Source of the DNA: Rohdeia mirabilis | Lineage (GTDB): Bacteria; Planctomycetota; UBA1135; GCA-002686595 | Assembly: GCA_007750655.1 (NCBI GenBank) | Contig: CP036290.1 | Span: 1,984,001 to 2,048,000 of the forward strand | Reading direction: 5' to 3' | DNA: 64,000 bases | In this document: in pieces, positions 1 to 7,868 of the stretch | Position numbering within the stretch: position 1 is the first letter of the stretch | Layout of the letters: every line of letters starts with the position of its first letter | Notes under the pieces: model-generated | The model's input: the letters and a program-made list of their open reading frames with translations, nothing else | Told to the model about the DNA's origin: nothing | Database searches by the model: none | Position numbers and translations under genes: made by a program

Positions 1-534
1 ACCAGCCACGTCGGCAGTCGCGCCCGCATCGCCTTCTTCGCGATGCTGGCACTGGCGCTGCCGATCGGAGCCGTGTCCATCGCGCACGTGCGCACGACCG
101 ACCAGTACGAGGCCTTCGAACGCCCCGTGCCGACCGACCTGTTGGCCATCGAGCGCCGGATCGCCGAGCTGGGGTCGTTCTCCGAGGAACACCCGCTGTG
201 GTGGGGACGGACGCGCCTCGACAAGGAGGTTCGCGAACTCGAGGGCGTGCGCAACGCCATCGAGGCCGAGCTGCGCGAGCGCAACGTCGAAGCCGACTTC
301 GAACGCCAGGGAGTCCTGGCGCGGGTCGACCAGATCTACCTCGACGCGCGCACCGCGATCGAGGCCGGTGACCCCGGTTTCGCACTCGAAGCACTGGAGC
401 AGGCCCTGGCCGAAGGTGTGCCGTCCGCCGCCGTCCGCGCCCGACTGCGCCGCGACATCACCGCCATCCGCGAACTGCTCGCGAGCGGTACCGACGGCGG
501 ACTCCTGGCGAACGACATGGAGAGCGACCGATGA
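1..534 (+). CDS. Membrane-anchored coiled-coil protein, 5'-truncated by window edge
   Basis: The reading frame is open from base 1 to the stop at 532-534, so the true start probably lies upstream of the window; the first visible ATG is at 43. The visible N-terminus is a hydrophobic stretch (AFFAMLALALPIGAVSIAHV) that looks like a transmembrane segment. It is followed by a charged, helix-rich region with many Glu, Arg and Leu residues, then a TPR-like tail (LDARTAIEAGDPGFALEALEQALAEG). The stop overlaps the next ATG (ATGA), so the two genes are probably translationally coupled. It opens a run of genes ending in MglA and MglB, which suggests a membrane component of that system. No specific family was recognised. 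Confidence 0.75.
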   Translation, partial: TSHVGSRARIAFFAMLALALPIGAVSIAHVRTTDQYEAFERPVPTDLLAIERRIAELGSFSEEHPLWWGRTRLDKEVRELEGVRNAIEAELRERNVEADFERQGVLARVDQIYLDARTAIEAGDPGFALEALEQALAEGVPSAAVRARLRRDITAIRELLASGTDGGLLANDMESDR

Positions 535-1610
535 TCCCGCGCTTCTTCACGCGCTCGCGACTGAAACAGGCCCGCCGTCAGTTGGCCGAGGAGTTCAGCG
601 CCGAGAACTACGCCCGACTCATCCAGCAGCTGGCCATGGGCGACGAGCTCGAGTCGGCCTGCGAACTGTGTCGCGAGGGCCTCGAGCACTTCGCCGGTGA
701 TCGCACGCTGCAGCGCCTGGACCAACGGGTCCAGCGCCACCTGCGCGAGCGCCGCCTGGCACGACTGCGGGCGGAGCTCGAACAGGGCCCGCGCCCTGCG
801 CTGTGGATCGCGTTCTGCGACCTGTGCTCCGAGTGCGGCGAGTGGAACGAGGCCGAGCGCGCCGCCGAACTGTGGCGCGCCCAGGACGAGTCCGGTTCCG
901 CCACGCTCCTGCTGGCGCGCATCCGCACCCGCCGCTTCCTCGCCGACCGTTCGCGTTCGGCCGGCGAAGCTGCCCTGGCCGCCATCTCGGAGGCCCGCTC
1001 GGAGGCCACGCGCGGCGCCGAGGCGCTCCAGCTCGAGCTGCGCATGCTGCTCGCGATCGGCGCGTTCTCGGACGCCCGCGAAGTCGTCCGGGAACTGCTC
1101 GACCACTTCCCGGGCGACACGGAACTGGAGGCGCGCTACCGCGCACTCGAGGGACCGGCGCTCGGTGCGCCCGATCCGCGCCGCGCCCTGGCGCGCGTCG
1201 AGGAGACCGGACGTCTCGCGACCGACCACGCCGAGTCGAGCACCGTCTCGGGCGAGGACGTGCGGCCTTCGCTGCAGCGACTGGCCGCGGCCCCGGGGTG
1301 CGGTGCAGCGCTCTTCATGCGCGGCTCCACCGCGCTGATCCAAGGTCCGCGCGGCGCCACCGCCCAGCGCACCGCGCGCGGGATGAAGAGCGCGCTCAAG
1401 GCCGCGCGCGCCGTGTCGCGACGCCTGGACCTCGGCCCGCTGCGCGAGCTCGAGGTCGAAGGTGACTTCGGTCAACTCGTCGGCGCCGTCGGCGAACGCG
1501 ACGTGGCCGTGGCCTGGTACCGGCGCACCGCTCAGCCCGCCGAGCGCGAGTCCCTGCGGGAGCTCGCCGGCGCACCTTCGCCCATCGACAACCAGGGGTT
1601 GGCCGCGTGA
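531..1610 (+). CDS. TPR-type protein with possible C-terminal roadblock-like region
   Basis: A 359-residue soluble protein starting at an ATG that overlaps the previous stop. Residues about 1-200 are helical repeats with paired small and aromatic residues (ELCREGLEHFAGD, DLCSECGEWNEAERAAELW), typical of degenerate TPRs that bind protein partners. Residues about 245-335 alternate beta-like strands and helices (AALFMRGSTALIQGP, then a long helix, then DVAVAWYRR), resembling the roadblock/LC7 fold found in MglB-type regulators; this assignment is inference from pattern only. The stop overlaps the next start (GTGATG). Its position between a membrane protein and a roadblock-MglA-roadblock set suggests a scaffold in the same complex. 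Confidence 0.8.
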   Translation: MIPRFFTRSRLKQARRQLAEEFSAENYARLIQQLAMGDELESACELCREGLEHFAGDRTLQRLDQRVQRHLRERRLARLRAELEQGPRPALWIAFCDLCSECGEWNEAERAAELWRAQDESGSATLLLARIRTRRFLADRSRSAGEAALAAISEARSEATRGAEALQLELRMLLAIGAFSDAREVVRELLDHFPGDTELEARYRALEGPALGAPDPRRALARVEETGRLATDHAESSTVSGEDVRPSLQRLAAAPGCGAALFMRGSTALIQGPRGATAQRTARGMKSALKAARAVSRRLDLGPLRELEVEGDFGQLVGAVGERDVAVAWYRRTAQPAERESLRELAGAPSPIDNQGLAA

Positions 1611-2104
1611 TGCAGGAACTCGAACCGCTGTCGCGCCTGTTCGGCGTGCGCTTCGTCGCTCTCGTGACCGAGGACGGCGTGCCGATCCCGGTGGGGGAGC
1701 AGTCGCTCACGCACGACGCCGACCGTCTGGCCGCCGTCTCGCAGCAGTTCCTCTCGGAACTCGTGCAGGCGACGGGGCCGCTCACCTGGGGTCCGCCCAC
1801 GTGGTCTCGCATCGCGAGCGACCGCGGCGGCCTGGCTCTCCTGCGCGTGCGCGGTGGAGCGCTCCTCGTGATCTACGGCAACGAGGCGGATCCGTCCACC
1901 TTCAAGTTGCCCATGCAGGCCGCGGCTCTTCGCGTCACGAAGAGCCTGGAACGACTCGGGGCGGGCGCCTCCGAACTCGAGAAGACCGCGCCCGCTCTCC
2001 CACGCGTCGATCAGGTCGACGCGCCGTCCTCGGACGAACACGGATCCGTCAGCTCGGACCGCGTCGCCGCCGACGAACACCAGAACCCTTCGTCCACGCG
2101 CTGA
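1610..2104 (+). CDS. Roadblock/LC7-like protein upstream of mglA
   Basis: A 164-residue protein; a GTG at 1607 directly before the chosen ATG is an equally possible start. The body (FVALVTEDGVPIPVG, then a helix with QQFLSELVQA, then LALLRVRGGALLVIYG and a final long helix) matches the beta-alpha-beta layout of roadblock/LC7 domains, which in bacteria bind and regulate MglA-type GTPases. The last 40 residues are polar and probably disordered. It ends 4 bp before the mglA start, so the two are almost certainly co-transcribed. Family membership is by pattern and context. It may serve as a second regulator besides the mglB-like gene at 3285. Confidence 0.72.
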   Translation: MQELEPLSRLFGVRFVALVTEDGVPIPVGEQSLTHDADRLAAVSQQFLSELVQATGPLTWGPPTWSRIASDRGGLALLRVRGGALLVIYGNEADPSTFKLPMQAAALRVTKSLERLGAGASELEKTAPALPRVDQVDAPSSDEHGSVSSDRVAADEHQNPSSTR

Positions 2105-2108
2105 ATCC

Positions 2109-3221
2109 ATGGTCCAGATCAACTTCGCCCAGAAGCAGATCAACGCGAAAGTCGTCTACTACGGTCCCGGAATGTCGGGCAAGACGACGAACCTCGAGGT
2201 CGTGCACAAGCGCGCCCCCGACGACAATCGCGGTGAGCTCACGAGCATCAGCACCGACGGCGATCGGACGCTCTTCTTCGACTACATGCCGCTCGATCTC
2301 GGAACGATCGCCGGCATGAAGACGAGCTTCCAGATGTACACCGTCCCCGGTCAGGTTTACTACAACTCGACGCGCAAGCTCGTGCTGCAAGGGGTCGACG
2401 GGATCATCTTCGTCGCCGACTCCTCGCCCGGCGCGATGGAGGCGAACCTCGAGTCGCTGCGCAACCTCGAGGAGAACCTGAACGAGTACGGCAAGAGTCT
2501 CGCGACGCTGCCGCACGTCGTTCAGTTCAACAAGCGCGACATCCCGGGCGCCATGTCGATGTCCGAGATGCAGGAGCAGCTGAACCCGCACGACGTGCCG
2601 GCCTTCGAAGCCGTCGCCGCGACGGGGCAGGGCGTCTTCCCGACGCTCAAGGGACTCGCGTCGCTCGTGCTCAAGCACATCCAGCAGGAGTGCGGTGGCG
2701 GACGACCCGGTGCGGGGCCCGCCCCGGCGGTGACGCCGGCCGCGACTTCGACGAGCGCGCCGACCGAGGCGCCGGCACCGGTCGCAGCGAACTCGGACGT
2801 GTCCGCGGTCCCGGCGCCGACGCCGAGCTCCGGCGAGGGGCGCACCGAGACGCGTCGTCCGCTCGAGACCGCGGCGCCGATGTCGCTGCGGACCACGAAC
2901 GAAGCGCCGCCTGCGAGGCCCGCACCCGCTGCGGCTCCGGCGGCGGTCGCGCAGACCGCCACCGAGGAGACCTACGCGCCGTCGGGCAGCAGCGCCGCCC
3001 AACTGATGCGACAGCGAGCGACCACGCGTCGCCCGCAGGCGAACACGGCTGCCGCCACCACGGCGGCTCCCAATCCCACGGTCCGTCGTCGGCCGGCTCC
3101 GCGTCGAGCGCCCGAACGCGCTCCGGCCGCCCAGCCGTCCGCTCTCAAGGGGAACCTCTTCGTCGTCGCTGCCGCCATCCTCGGCGCCGGTGCTGCCGCA
3201 GCGATCCTCAAGTTCATCTGA
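2109..3221 (+). CDS. mglA: MglA-type small GTPase with C-terminal membrane anchor
   Basis: Residues 1-195 form a complete Ras-like GTPase of the MglA family. The P-loop is GPGMSGKT at 19-26, the switch II motif is TVPGQ at 78-82 with the Thr that MglA proteins carry instead of the usual Asp, and the base-specificity motif is NKRD at 141-144. MglA proteins set front-rear polarity by binding membrane or cytoskeletal partners in the GTP state and are usually near 195 residues. This one continues with about 150 Pro/Ala/Thr-rich residues and ends in a hydrophobic helix at 348-370 (GNLFVVAAAILGAGAAAAIL), which looks like a tail anchor. It lies within a probable operon with two roadblock proteins. 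Confidence 0.93.
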   Translation: MVQINFAQKQINAKVVYYGPGMSGKTTNLEVVHKRAPDDNRGELTSISTDGDRTLFFDYMPLDLGTIAGMKTSFQMYTVPGQVYYNSTRKLVLQGVDGIIFVADSSPGAMEANLESLRNLEENLNEYGKSLATLPHVVQFNKRDIPGAMSMSEMQEQLNPHDVPAFEAVAATGQGVFPTLKGLASLVLKHIQQECGGGRPGAGPAPAVTPAATSTSAPTEAPAPVAANSDVSAVPAPTPSSGEGRTETRRPLETAAPMSLRTTNEAPPARPAPAAAPAAVAQTATEETYAPSGSSAAQLMRQRATTRRPQANTAAATTAAPNPTVRRRPAPRRAPERAPAAQPSALKGNLFVVAAAILGAGAAAAILKFI

Positions 3222-3284
3222 CGCGGCAACCACGCCCGATCCACCCCTGGCGGGAAGCCGCCTCAGACCGAAGAGACACACCCG

Positions 3285-3776
3285 ATGAAAGACTCCAAGC
3301 TGCGCTCCGAGCGCCTCGAGTTCTACGCGGAGGACATGGAACGCCTCCACACCGAGCTCGACTCGTTCCTCGAGCTCTCCAAGGCGCGCTGTGCCCTGCT
3401 CATCGACCGCGATGGGCACCTCGTGACGCGCCGCGGCGACGCGGTGCAGTCGTCCGCGGACTCCATCTCGGCGCTCGTCGCCGGATCGTTCGCCGCGACC
3501 AAGGAGATGGCGCGGCTCCTGGGGGAGACCGAGTTCTCGGTCATGTTCCACCAGGGCAAGCGCGACTCCATCCAACTGCAGCTCGTGGGTGAGCGCACCC
3601 TGCTCGCCGTGCTGTTCGACGACCGCACCAACCTCGGGCTGGTCCGGTTCTACGCCCAGGAGGCGGCACTGCGCCTGCAGGACGTCTTCGAGAGCATTGT
3701 CGGACGTCGAGGTGGGGGTGAACTTGCCAGTAACTTCTCTGACGTCGGTCAAGCTGCACTCGACGAGCTGTTCTGA
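3285..3776 (+). CDS. mglB: MglB-type roadblock/LC7 GTPase-activating protein
   Basis: At 163 residues it is close to the usual MglB length. It contains a roadblock/LC7 fold: helix LHTELDSFLELSKARCALLI, strand LIDRDGHLVTRRGD, helix with SISALVAGSFAATKEMARLLG, strands FSVMFHQGKRDSIQLQLV and TLLAVLFDD, then a closing helix. MglB homodimers stimulate GTP hydrolysis by MglA and help set its position in the cell. It follows the GTPase gene by 63 bp on the same strand. The C-terminal 30 residues (SNFSDVGQAALDELF at the end) form an extra short tail. No motility apparatus genes are in view, so the process served here is not known. Confidence 0.85.
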   Translation: MKDSKLRSERLEFYAEDMERLHTELDSFLELSKARCALLIDRDGHLVTRRGDAVQSSADSISALVAGSFAATKEMARLLGETEFSVMFHQGKRDSIQLQLVGERTLLAVLFDDRTNLGLVRFYAQEAALRLQDVFESIVGRRGGGELASNFSDVGQAALDELF

Positions 3777-3816
3777 TCGCACCACCGACGCGGGCCGCTC
3801 TCGAGCGGTCGCGATC
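3775..3816 (+). terminator. Possible hairpin terminator after mglB
   Basis: Directly at the mglB stop, GATCGCACC at 3775-3783 can pair with GGTCGCGATC at 3807-3816 (one bulge), and the interior CCGCT/AGCGG forms a second short stem. There is no U-run, so this is a weak call. Confidence 0.35.
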
Positions 3817-4052
3817 GGCTCGTCCACCGCCGACCACGGGGCGCGCACCGCGCGTCGCACGTCGATCACGATACGCACGCGAACGCCAGACGGCGTCCGC
3901 GTGCGTTCTCATGTCGGGGAAGGTCGGTGCGATTTCTTCGTGGGTTTCGGGAAAGGTCTGGGCGGAAGGCGCCGATGTCGCCCGTGATGTCGTGGAAGCG
4001 GCGTGCCGAAGACGCCAACCCAACCCTCGGAGTCCAAGGAGACTCAATCCCC

Positions 4053-4349
4053 ATGGCCAAGAAACGCAGCAAGCGCGCGACCAAGAAGAGCGCGACCAAG
4101 AAGAGCGCAACGAAGAAACGCGCCACCAAGAAGCGCGCGACCAAGAAGCGCGCAACGAAGAAGCGTGCGACCAAGAAGCGCGCGACGAAGAAGCGCGCCA
4201 CCAAGAAGCGCGCCACCAAGAAGCGTGCAACGAAGAAGCGCGCGACCAAGAAGCGCGCGACCAAGAAGCGCGCGACCAAGAAGCGTGCGACCAAGAAGCG
4301 CGCGACGAAGAAGCGTGCCACCAAGAAGGCCGCCACGCGCCGCCGTTGA
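4053..4349 (+). CDS. Histone H1-like Lys/Ala/Thr-repeat protein
   Basis: A 98-residue, extremely basic protein. After the start MAKKRSKR come 18 pentapeptide units: two ATKKS, fourteen ATKKR, one ATKKA and a final ATRRR. Such proteins resemble the C-terminal tail of histone H1 and bacterial Hc1/AlgP-like proteins, which bind DNA without sequence specificity and compact the nucleoid. The ATG at 4053 is chosen because an AAGGA ribosome-binding site lies at 4036-4040 and all sequence from there is repeat; the frame is open further upstream but without repeat character. The gene stands alone between mglB and the convergent metG. Confidence 0.85.
   Translation: MAKKRSKRATKKSATKKSATKKRATKKRATKKRATKKRATKKRATKKRATKKRATKKRATKKRATKKRATKKRATKKRATKKRATKKRATKKAATRRR
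4077..4333 (+). repeat. 15-bp tandem coding repeat
   Basis: The coding sequence is a tandem array of a 15 bp unit (GCGACCAAGAAGCGC and close variants) encoding ATKKR, about 17 copies. Variation is mostly synonymous (GCG/GCC/GCA, ACC/ACG, CGC/CGT). This fits purifying selection on the peptide together with unit gain and loss by slippage. Confidence 0.85.
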
Positions 4350-4718
4350 TGCTCGGGCGCCATTGAGGCTGCTTCGGGGGGCATCAGCACCCCGAGGAGC
4401 CCGATGACGCTGCAAGACTCGCGCGGCGGGTCCCTCAGGGGGCCCGCCGCGTTCTGCGTTGGAGGGGGCCGTCTCGTGGGCCCCAAGCCCCAGGACCCAG
4501 CCCCCCTAGCTCCAGGGGGCATCCCCCAGCGGTTCGACGCGAAGAGGGCCAAGGGGTGCCCAGGGCCGCGTCGAGGGGCGGGTCCGCGGCGGGCGCCGCC
4601 CGGCCGGGATCCGAAGCTCGGTGCCCGATCCTCGCGCGCGGGGGACGAGCGGCCCCGATCCTGGACGCCCCTTCCCGAGCATCCGCTCCATGGGTGCGCT
4701 CGTCGCCGCGCCGCGTCC
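4350..4718. other. Intergenic region between convergent genes
   Basis: These 369 bp lie between the histone-like gene and the 3' end of metG. They hold two hairpins near the histone stop (4374-4395 and 4422-4451) and a very G/C-rich stretch with several short palindromes. No credible coding region is seen; arginine- and proline-rich frames here have no family character. Confidence 0.6.
4422..4451. terminator. Bidirectional hairpin terminator
   Basis: CGCGGCGGG at 4422-4430 pairs perfectly with CCCGCCGCG at 4443-4451 across a 12 nt loop, between convergent genes. A second hairpin (TCGGGG/CCCCGA, 4374-4395) sits just before it. There is no strong U-run, as is usual in such GC-rich DNA. Confidence 0.55.
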
Positions 4719-6431
4719 CTACTGCGTGGCCAGTTGGCGTTGGAGCCGTTCCTTCTCGCGCGCCACCGCCTCGTCCTCGATCTTCGCGAAGGGCGACACG
4801 ATCTCGCCCAGGGTCGATCCCTCGCGCGCACCGCGCCAGTCGCCACCGGGCGCCGGCACCTGTGGCCAAGCTGCATCCGCCACGGCGCCCTCGCGCCCGA
4901 CCATGCTCCACAGGAGCTGCGCCTTGTTCGGCATGAACGGCGCCGCGCAGCGCGCGAGGTGGGCGATCCACTCGCCGGCGGTGTTCAGCACCGAGGCGCA
5001 GCGCGGAAGGTCCGTCTTGCGCAGGGCCCACGGGGCGGTGCGGTCCAGGAAGACGTTGCCCGCGCTCGCCAGTGCGAGGAGTTCCTCGGTCGCGCGCCGG
5101 AAACGGAAGGCGCGGATCGAAGCGCCCGGGTCGGGGAGGTCTCCGCACTCGGCGAGGAGGATCCTGTCGAGCTCCTCCTCGTGCTCGCTCGAGAGCGCCG
5201 GGAGCCGCCCGTCGAAGTGCTTGTCCGCGAAGCGCAGTACGCGCGTCACCAGGTTGCCGATCTTGTCGGCGAGGCCCGCGTTGACCGTGGACTGGAAGCC
5301 CTCCCAGGTCCACTCGCTGTCGGCCGTCTCCGGCGCACTGGCGAGCAGGTGGAAGCGCGTCGTGTCGGCGTCGTACTCGCCGAAGAAGCGCTCGAGCGGG
5401 ATCGTCCAGCCGCCCGACGTGGAGAACTTGCGTCCCTCGAGGTTGTAGAACTCGTTGGCCGGCACCTGCCAGGGCAGGACGTAGCCGTCCTCGAGGCCCA
5501 TCAACATGGCCGGGAACACGAAGGCGTGGAACGGGATGTTGTCCTTGCCGATGAAGTGCACGAGGCGGGTGTCCTTCGACGTCCACCAGTCGCGCCAGGT
5601 CTCCTTCCCGCCCTGTTCGCGGCACCACTCGTCGGTGATCGAGACGTAGCCGATGGGCGCGTCGAACCAGACGTACAGGACCTTGCCCGCGGCGCCCTCG
5701 GTCACGTCGGACGGCACCGGCACGCCCCAGTCCATGTCGCGGGTGATCGCGCGCGGACGGGTGTCGGCCAGGAGGTTCTCGAGGAAGGCGCGCACGTTGG
5801 TCTTCCACTCGTGCTGTTCGACCCAGTCGCCGAGGCCCGCGTCCCGCAGCTTGGGCAGGTCGAGGTACCAGTGGCGTGTGCTGCGCTTCTCGAGCGGCAG
5901 TCCGTCGACCTTGCTGCGCGGCGAGCGCAGGTCGAGCGCGTCGAGCCACGAACCACAGCGCGGGCACTCGTCGCCGCGCGCCTCCTCGAAGCCGCAGTTC
6001 GGACAGGTGCCGGTCACGAACCGGTCGGCGAGGAAGCGCTCCTGGCTCGGGCTGTACAGCTGCTCGGACTCCTGCTCGATCAGGTAGCCGTTCGCGAGCA
6101 GGCCCCTGAAGAAGTCCTGGGACAATGCGGCGTGGTTCGGGGAGATGCTCGTTCCGGACCAACGGTCGAACGCGATGCCGAGCGCGTCGAAGGTCGACTT
6201 CATCTGGTCGCGCCAGCGCGCCACGTAGGCGCTCGGCTCGACGCCCGCGGCCTCGGCGCCGAACGTGATCGCGACGCCGTGCTCGTCGGCACCGCACACG
6301 TACAGGACCTCTTCGCCCTGCATGCGCAACAGGCGCACGTAGACGTCGGCGGGCAGGTAGGCCCCGATCACGTGGCCGAAGTGGATCGGGCCGTTGGCGT
6401 AGGGCAGGGCGGAGGTGACCAGATAGCGCAT
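4719..6431 (-). CDS. metG: Methionyl-tRNA synthetase
   Basis: A 570-residue class I synthetase that charges tRNA-Met. The HIGH signature is HFGH at 17-20. A zinc knuckle is formed by Cys143, Cys146, Cys156 and Cys159. The KMSKS loop reads KFSTS at 335-339, with Thr in place of the second Lys. This variant is, from memory, found in other bacterial MetRS groups, so it need not mean lost activity. The anticodon-binding helical domain follows to the C-terminus, with no tRNA-binding (Trbp111) extension. The start ATG is preceded by TAGGAT ending 10 nt upstream, directly at the border of a mobile-like element. Confidence 0.96.
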   Translation of the reverse strand: MRYLVTSALPYANGPIHFGHVIGAYLPADVYVRLLRMQGEEVLYVCGADEHGVAITFGAEAAGVEPSAYVARWRDQMKSTFDALGIAFDRWSGTSISPNHAALSQDFFRGLLANGYLIEQESEQLYSPSQERFLADRFVTGTCPNCGFEEARGDECPRCGSWLDALDLRSPRSKVDGLPLEKRSTRHWYLDLPKLRDAGLGDWVEQHEWKTNVRAFLENLLADTRPRAITRDMDWGVPVPSDVTEGAAGKVLYVWFDAPIGYVSITDEWCREQGGKETWRDWWTSKDTRLVHFIGKDNIPFHAFVFPAMLMGLEDGYVLPWQVPANEFYNLEGRKFSTSGGWTIPLERFFGEYDADTTRFHLLASAPETADSEWTWEGFQSTVNAGLADKIGNLVTRVLRFADKHFDGRLPALSSEHEEELDRILLAECGDLPDPGASIRAFRFRRATEELLALASAGNVFLDRTAPWALRKTDLPRCASVLNTAGEWIAHLARCAAPFMPNKAQLLWSMVGREGAVADAAWPQVPAPGGDWRGAREGSTLGEIVSPFAKIEDEAVAREKERLQRQLATQ

Positions 6432-6440
6432 GGGCGAGAG

Positions 6441-6446
6441 ATCCTA
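6441..6446 (-). promoter_or_regulatory. -10 box of metG abutting the inverted-repeat element
   Basis: Read on the minus strand this is TAGGAT, with 9 nt to the metG ATG. Its first two bases (TA) are the target-site dinucleotide next to the element at 6447-6639, so anything acting as a -35 would lie inside the element. No good -35 match is visible. Confidence 0.45.
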
Positions 6447-6641
6447 GTGGTGTGATTCGCTCTGTTGAGGCATTTCGGCGTTCCGTACGGGATGCGATGC
6501 AAGGCGCGCCGACGACTCGCCCCCGCTTCCATGAGAACCGGGCTGTGAGTCTCGGAGGAGGCGCAACGCAGCAGCGCGCCCGTACGGGACGATGCCGACA
6601 TCAGGGGAAACCGTGCCCCAAGAGAGCGAATCACACCACTA
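6445..6641 (+). mobile_element. MITE-like element, copy 1 (193 bp, TA flanks)
   Basis: A 193 bp non-coding element (6447-6639) bounded by TA on both sides. Its ends are inverted repeats: GTGGTGTGATTCGCTCT at the left and AGAGCGAATCACACCAC at the right, 17 bp perfect and extending to about 26 bp with two mismatches. TA flanks and TIRs without a transposase are typical of MITEs mobilised by IS630/Tc1-type enzymes; that link is inference. It shows high identity over its whole length with the copy at 10668-10858. The left end is 15 nt from the metG ATG; the right end forms the stop codon of the next gene. Confidence 0.85.
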
Positions 6642-7739
6642 GGGCAGAGCGCCAGGGTCCCGATGGTCGTTTCCGCGTGCCTCGCCCGCGAGGGCGCTCT
6701 TGTCGAGCTTGGCCACCAGCCAGGTTCCGCCGAGCGATGCGCTGGGCAGCATCAGGAGCGGCCCGATCACCGGGACGCCGAACAGGAAGCCCGACACGGC
6801 GCCGAACGCCGCCAGTGCGCCGAGCGAGCGGCGTGCGAACGCGAAGCGTCCGTCGAGGCTCCAGCCGCGTCGCTCGAGCGCCAGGTCCAAGGTCCCGAGT
6901 GCGAGGAAGAAGCCCGCCGCGGTGGCGGCCATGTAGCTGCCGACGAAGGGCACCAGGTGCAGCGGGAGGAAGAGTACGACGCCGATCAGTGCGACGGCGG
7001 CGACCACCAACCCCTGCAGTCCCGAGCGGCCCTCCGTGCGCACGAATGCTCCGAACCAGCCGCGGAAGGGCCGCAGCGCGAACCACAGCACGGCGACCGG
7101 CAGCACGAGTCCGGCAGCGGCCAGCCCTCCCGGCAGCACCCACCACAGCCCCGCGCCGAGTCCGATCGCGAGCGCGAGGAGTCCGAGTCCGCGCGTCTCG
7201 AAAGGGTGTTCGGGCGTGCCGCCGTGGCCACCGAGCCAGTGGTCCTCCGCGCGCGCCTGCATGCGCGAGAGGAACGGGCCCGCGAGCACCTCGAACACGA
7301 TCGCGTAGGCGAACCACCAGGTCAGCGCCGCCACGAGAACGAACGCCAAGGTGCCGCCGGTGCGCAACCACGGCAGGTCGAGCAACCATTCGAGAGTTCC
7401 CTCGGCCCACGCGAGCCAGCCGGGCAGGTCGAGGTCCACCGCTTCCGAGTCGCCCGCGAGCGCCTCCTGGAACAGCGTCCACAGGCCGAACAGGAGCCCC
7501 GCGAGCACGAGCGTCGCGCCGAGCGTGGGGGGCAGGATCCAGCGCTTCACGCCGCGCAGGGTGAGCAGCGCTCCGAGACCGACGAACGGAGCGCGGGCTC
7601 CCGCCGTCACTTGGGCCACGAGCGAACGCGCGGGTCGCGCCAGCGAAGGATCGCGCGGTGCGCCACCGCAGGCCGGACAGGGGGCGTCGCCGCTGCGGGC
7701 ATGACCGCAGACGCGGCAGATTCTGTCGGGGTGCTTCAC
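6639..7739 (-). CDS. EI24/CysZ-like multi-pass membrane protein with N-terminal zinc ribbon
   Basis: A 366-residue protein. The first 30 residues hold a zinc-ribbon (CRVCG then CPACG, two CxxC pairs). The remainder has about six strongly hydrophobic segments (for example TLAFVLVAALTWWFAYAIVFEVL and LFLPLHLVPFVGSYMAATAAGFF) in the EI24/CysZ pattern. CysZ family members transport sulfate; EI24-like proteins in other bacteria are mostly uncharacterised, so a transport role is only a guess. A GTG at 7739 is taken as the start because it directly precedes the zinc ribbon; the frame stays open far upstream without protein-like character. The TAG stop is formed by the border of the mobile-like element. 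Confidence 0.8.
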   Translation of the reverse strand: MKHPDRICRVCGHARSGDAPCPACGGAPRDPSLARPARSLVAQVTAGARAPFVGLGALLTLRGVKRWILPPTLGATLVLAGLLFGLWTLFQEALAGDSEAVDLDLPGWLAWAEGTLEWLLDLPWLRTGGTLAFVLVAALTWWFAYAIVFEVLAGPFLSRMQARAEDHWLGGHGGTPEHPFETRGLGLLALAIGLGAGLWWVLPGGLAAAGLVLPVAVLWFALRPFRGWFGAFVRTEGRSGLQGLVVAAVALIGVVLFLPLHLVPFVGSYMAATAAGFFLALGTLDLALERRGWSLDGRFAFARRSLGALAAFGAVSGFLFGVPVIGPLLMLPSASLGGTWLVAKLDKSALAGEARGNDHRDPGALP

Positions 7740-7763
7740 GGATCGAGGAGGGCTCGCGTGTGC

Positions 7764-7769
7764 TATAAG
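7764..7769 (+). promoter_or_regulatory. Possible -10 box upstream of gcdH
   Basis: TATAAG lies in the 129 bp divergent gap between the EI24-like gene and gcdH. It is the best -10 match in the gap, but no -35 at normal spacing is clear. Confidence 0.3.
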
Positions 7770-7868
7770 GCCGCAATTGATCCCGCGCGTCGAGGTCCGA
7801 TGGACCGCCTTCCGACCGCTTCCCAGCTTCCCGACCGCCCTTTCGGGCGGTGCACCAGCCCTTCGACC

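Noticed and set aside
5415..5429. KMSKS loop of methionyl-tRNA synthetase reading KFSTS, suggesting an inactive enzyme
   Set aside because: From memory, similar K-x-S-T-S loops occur in functional MetRS of other bacterial groups; all other motifs are intact.
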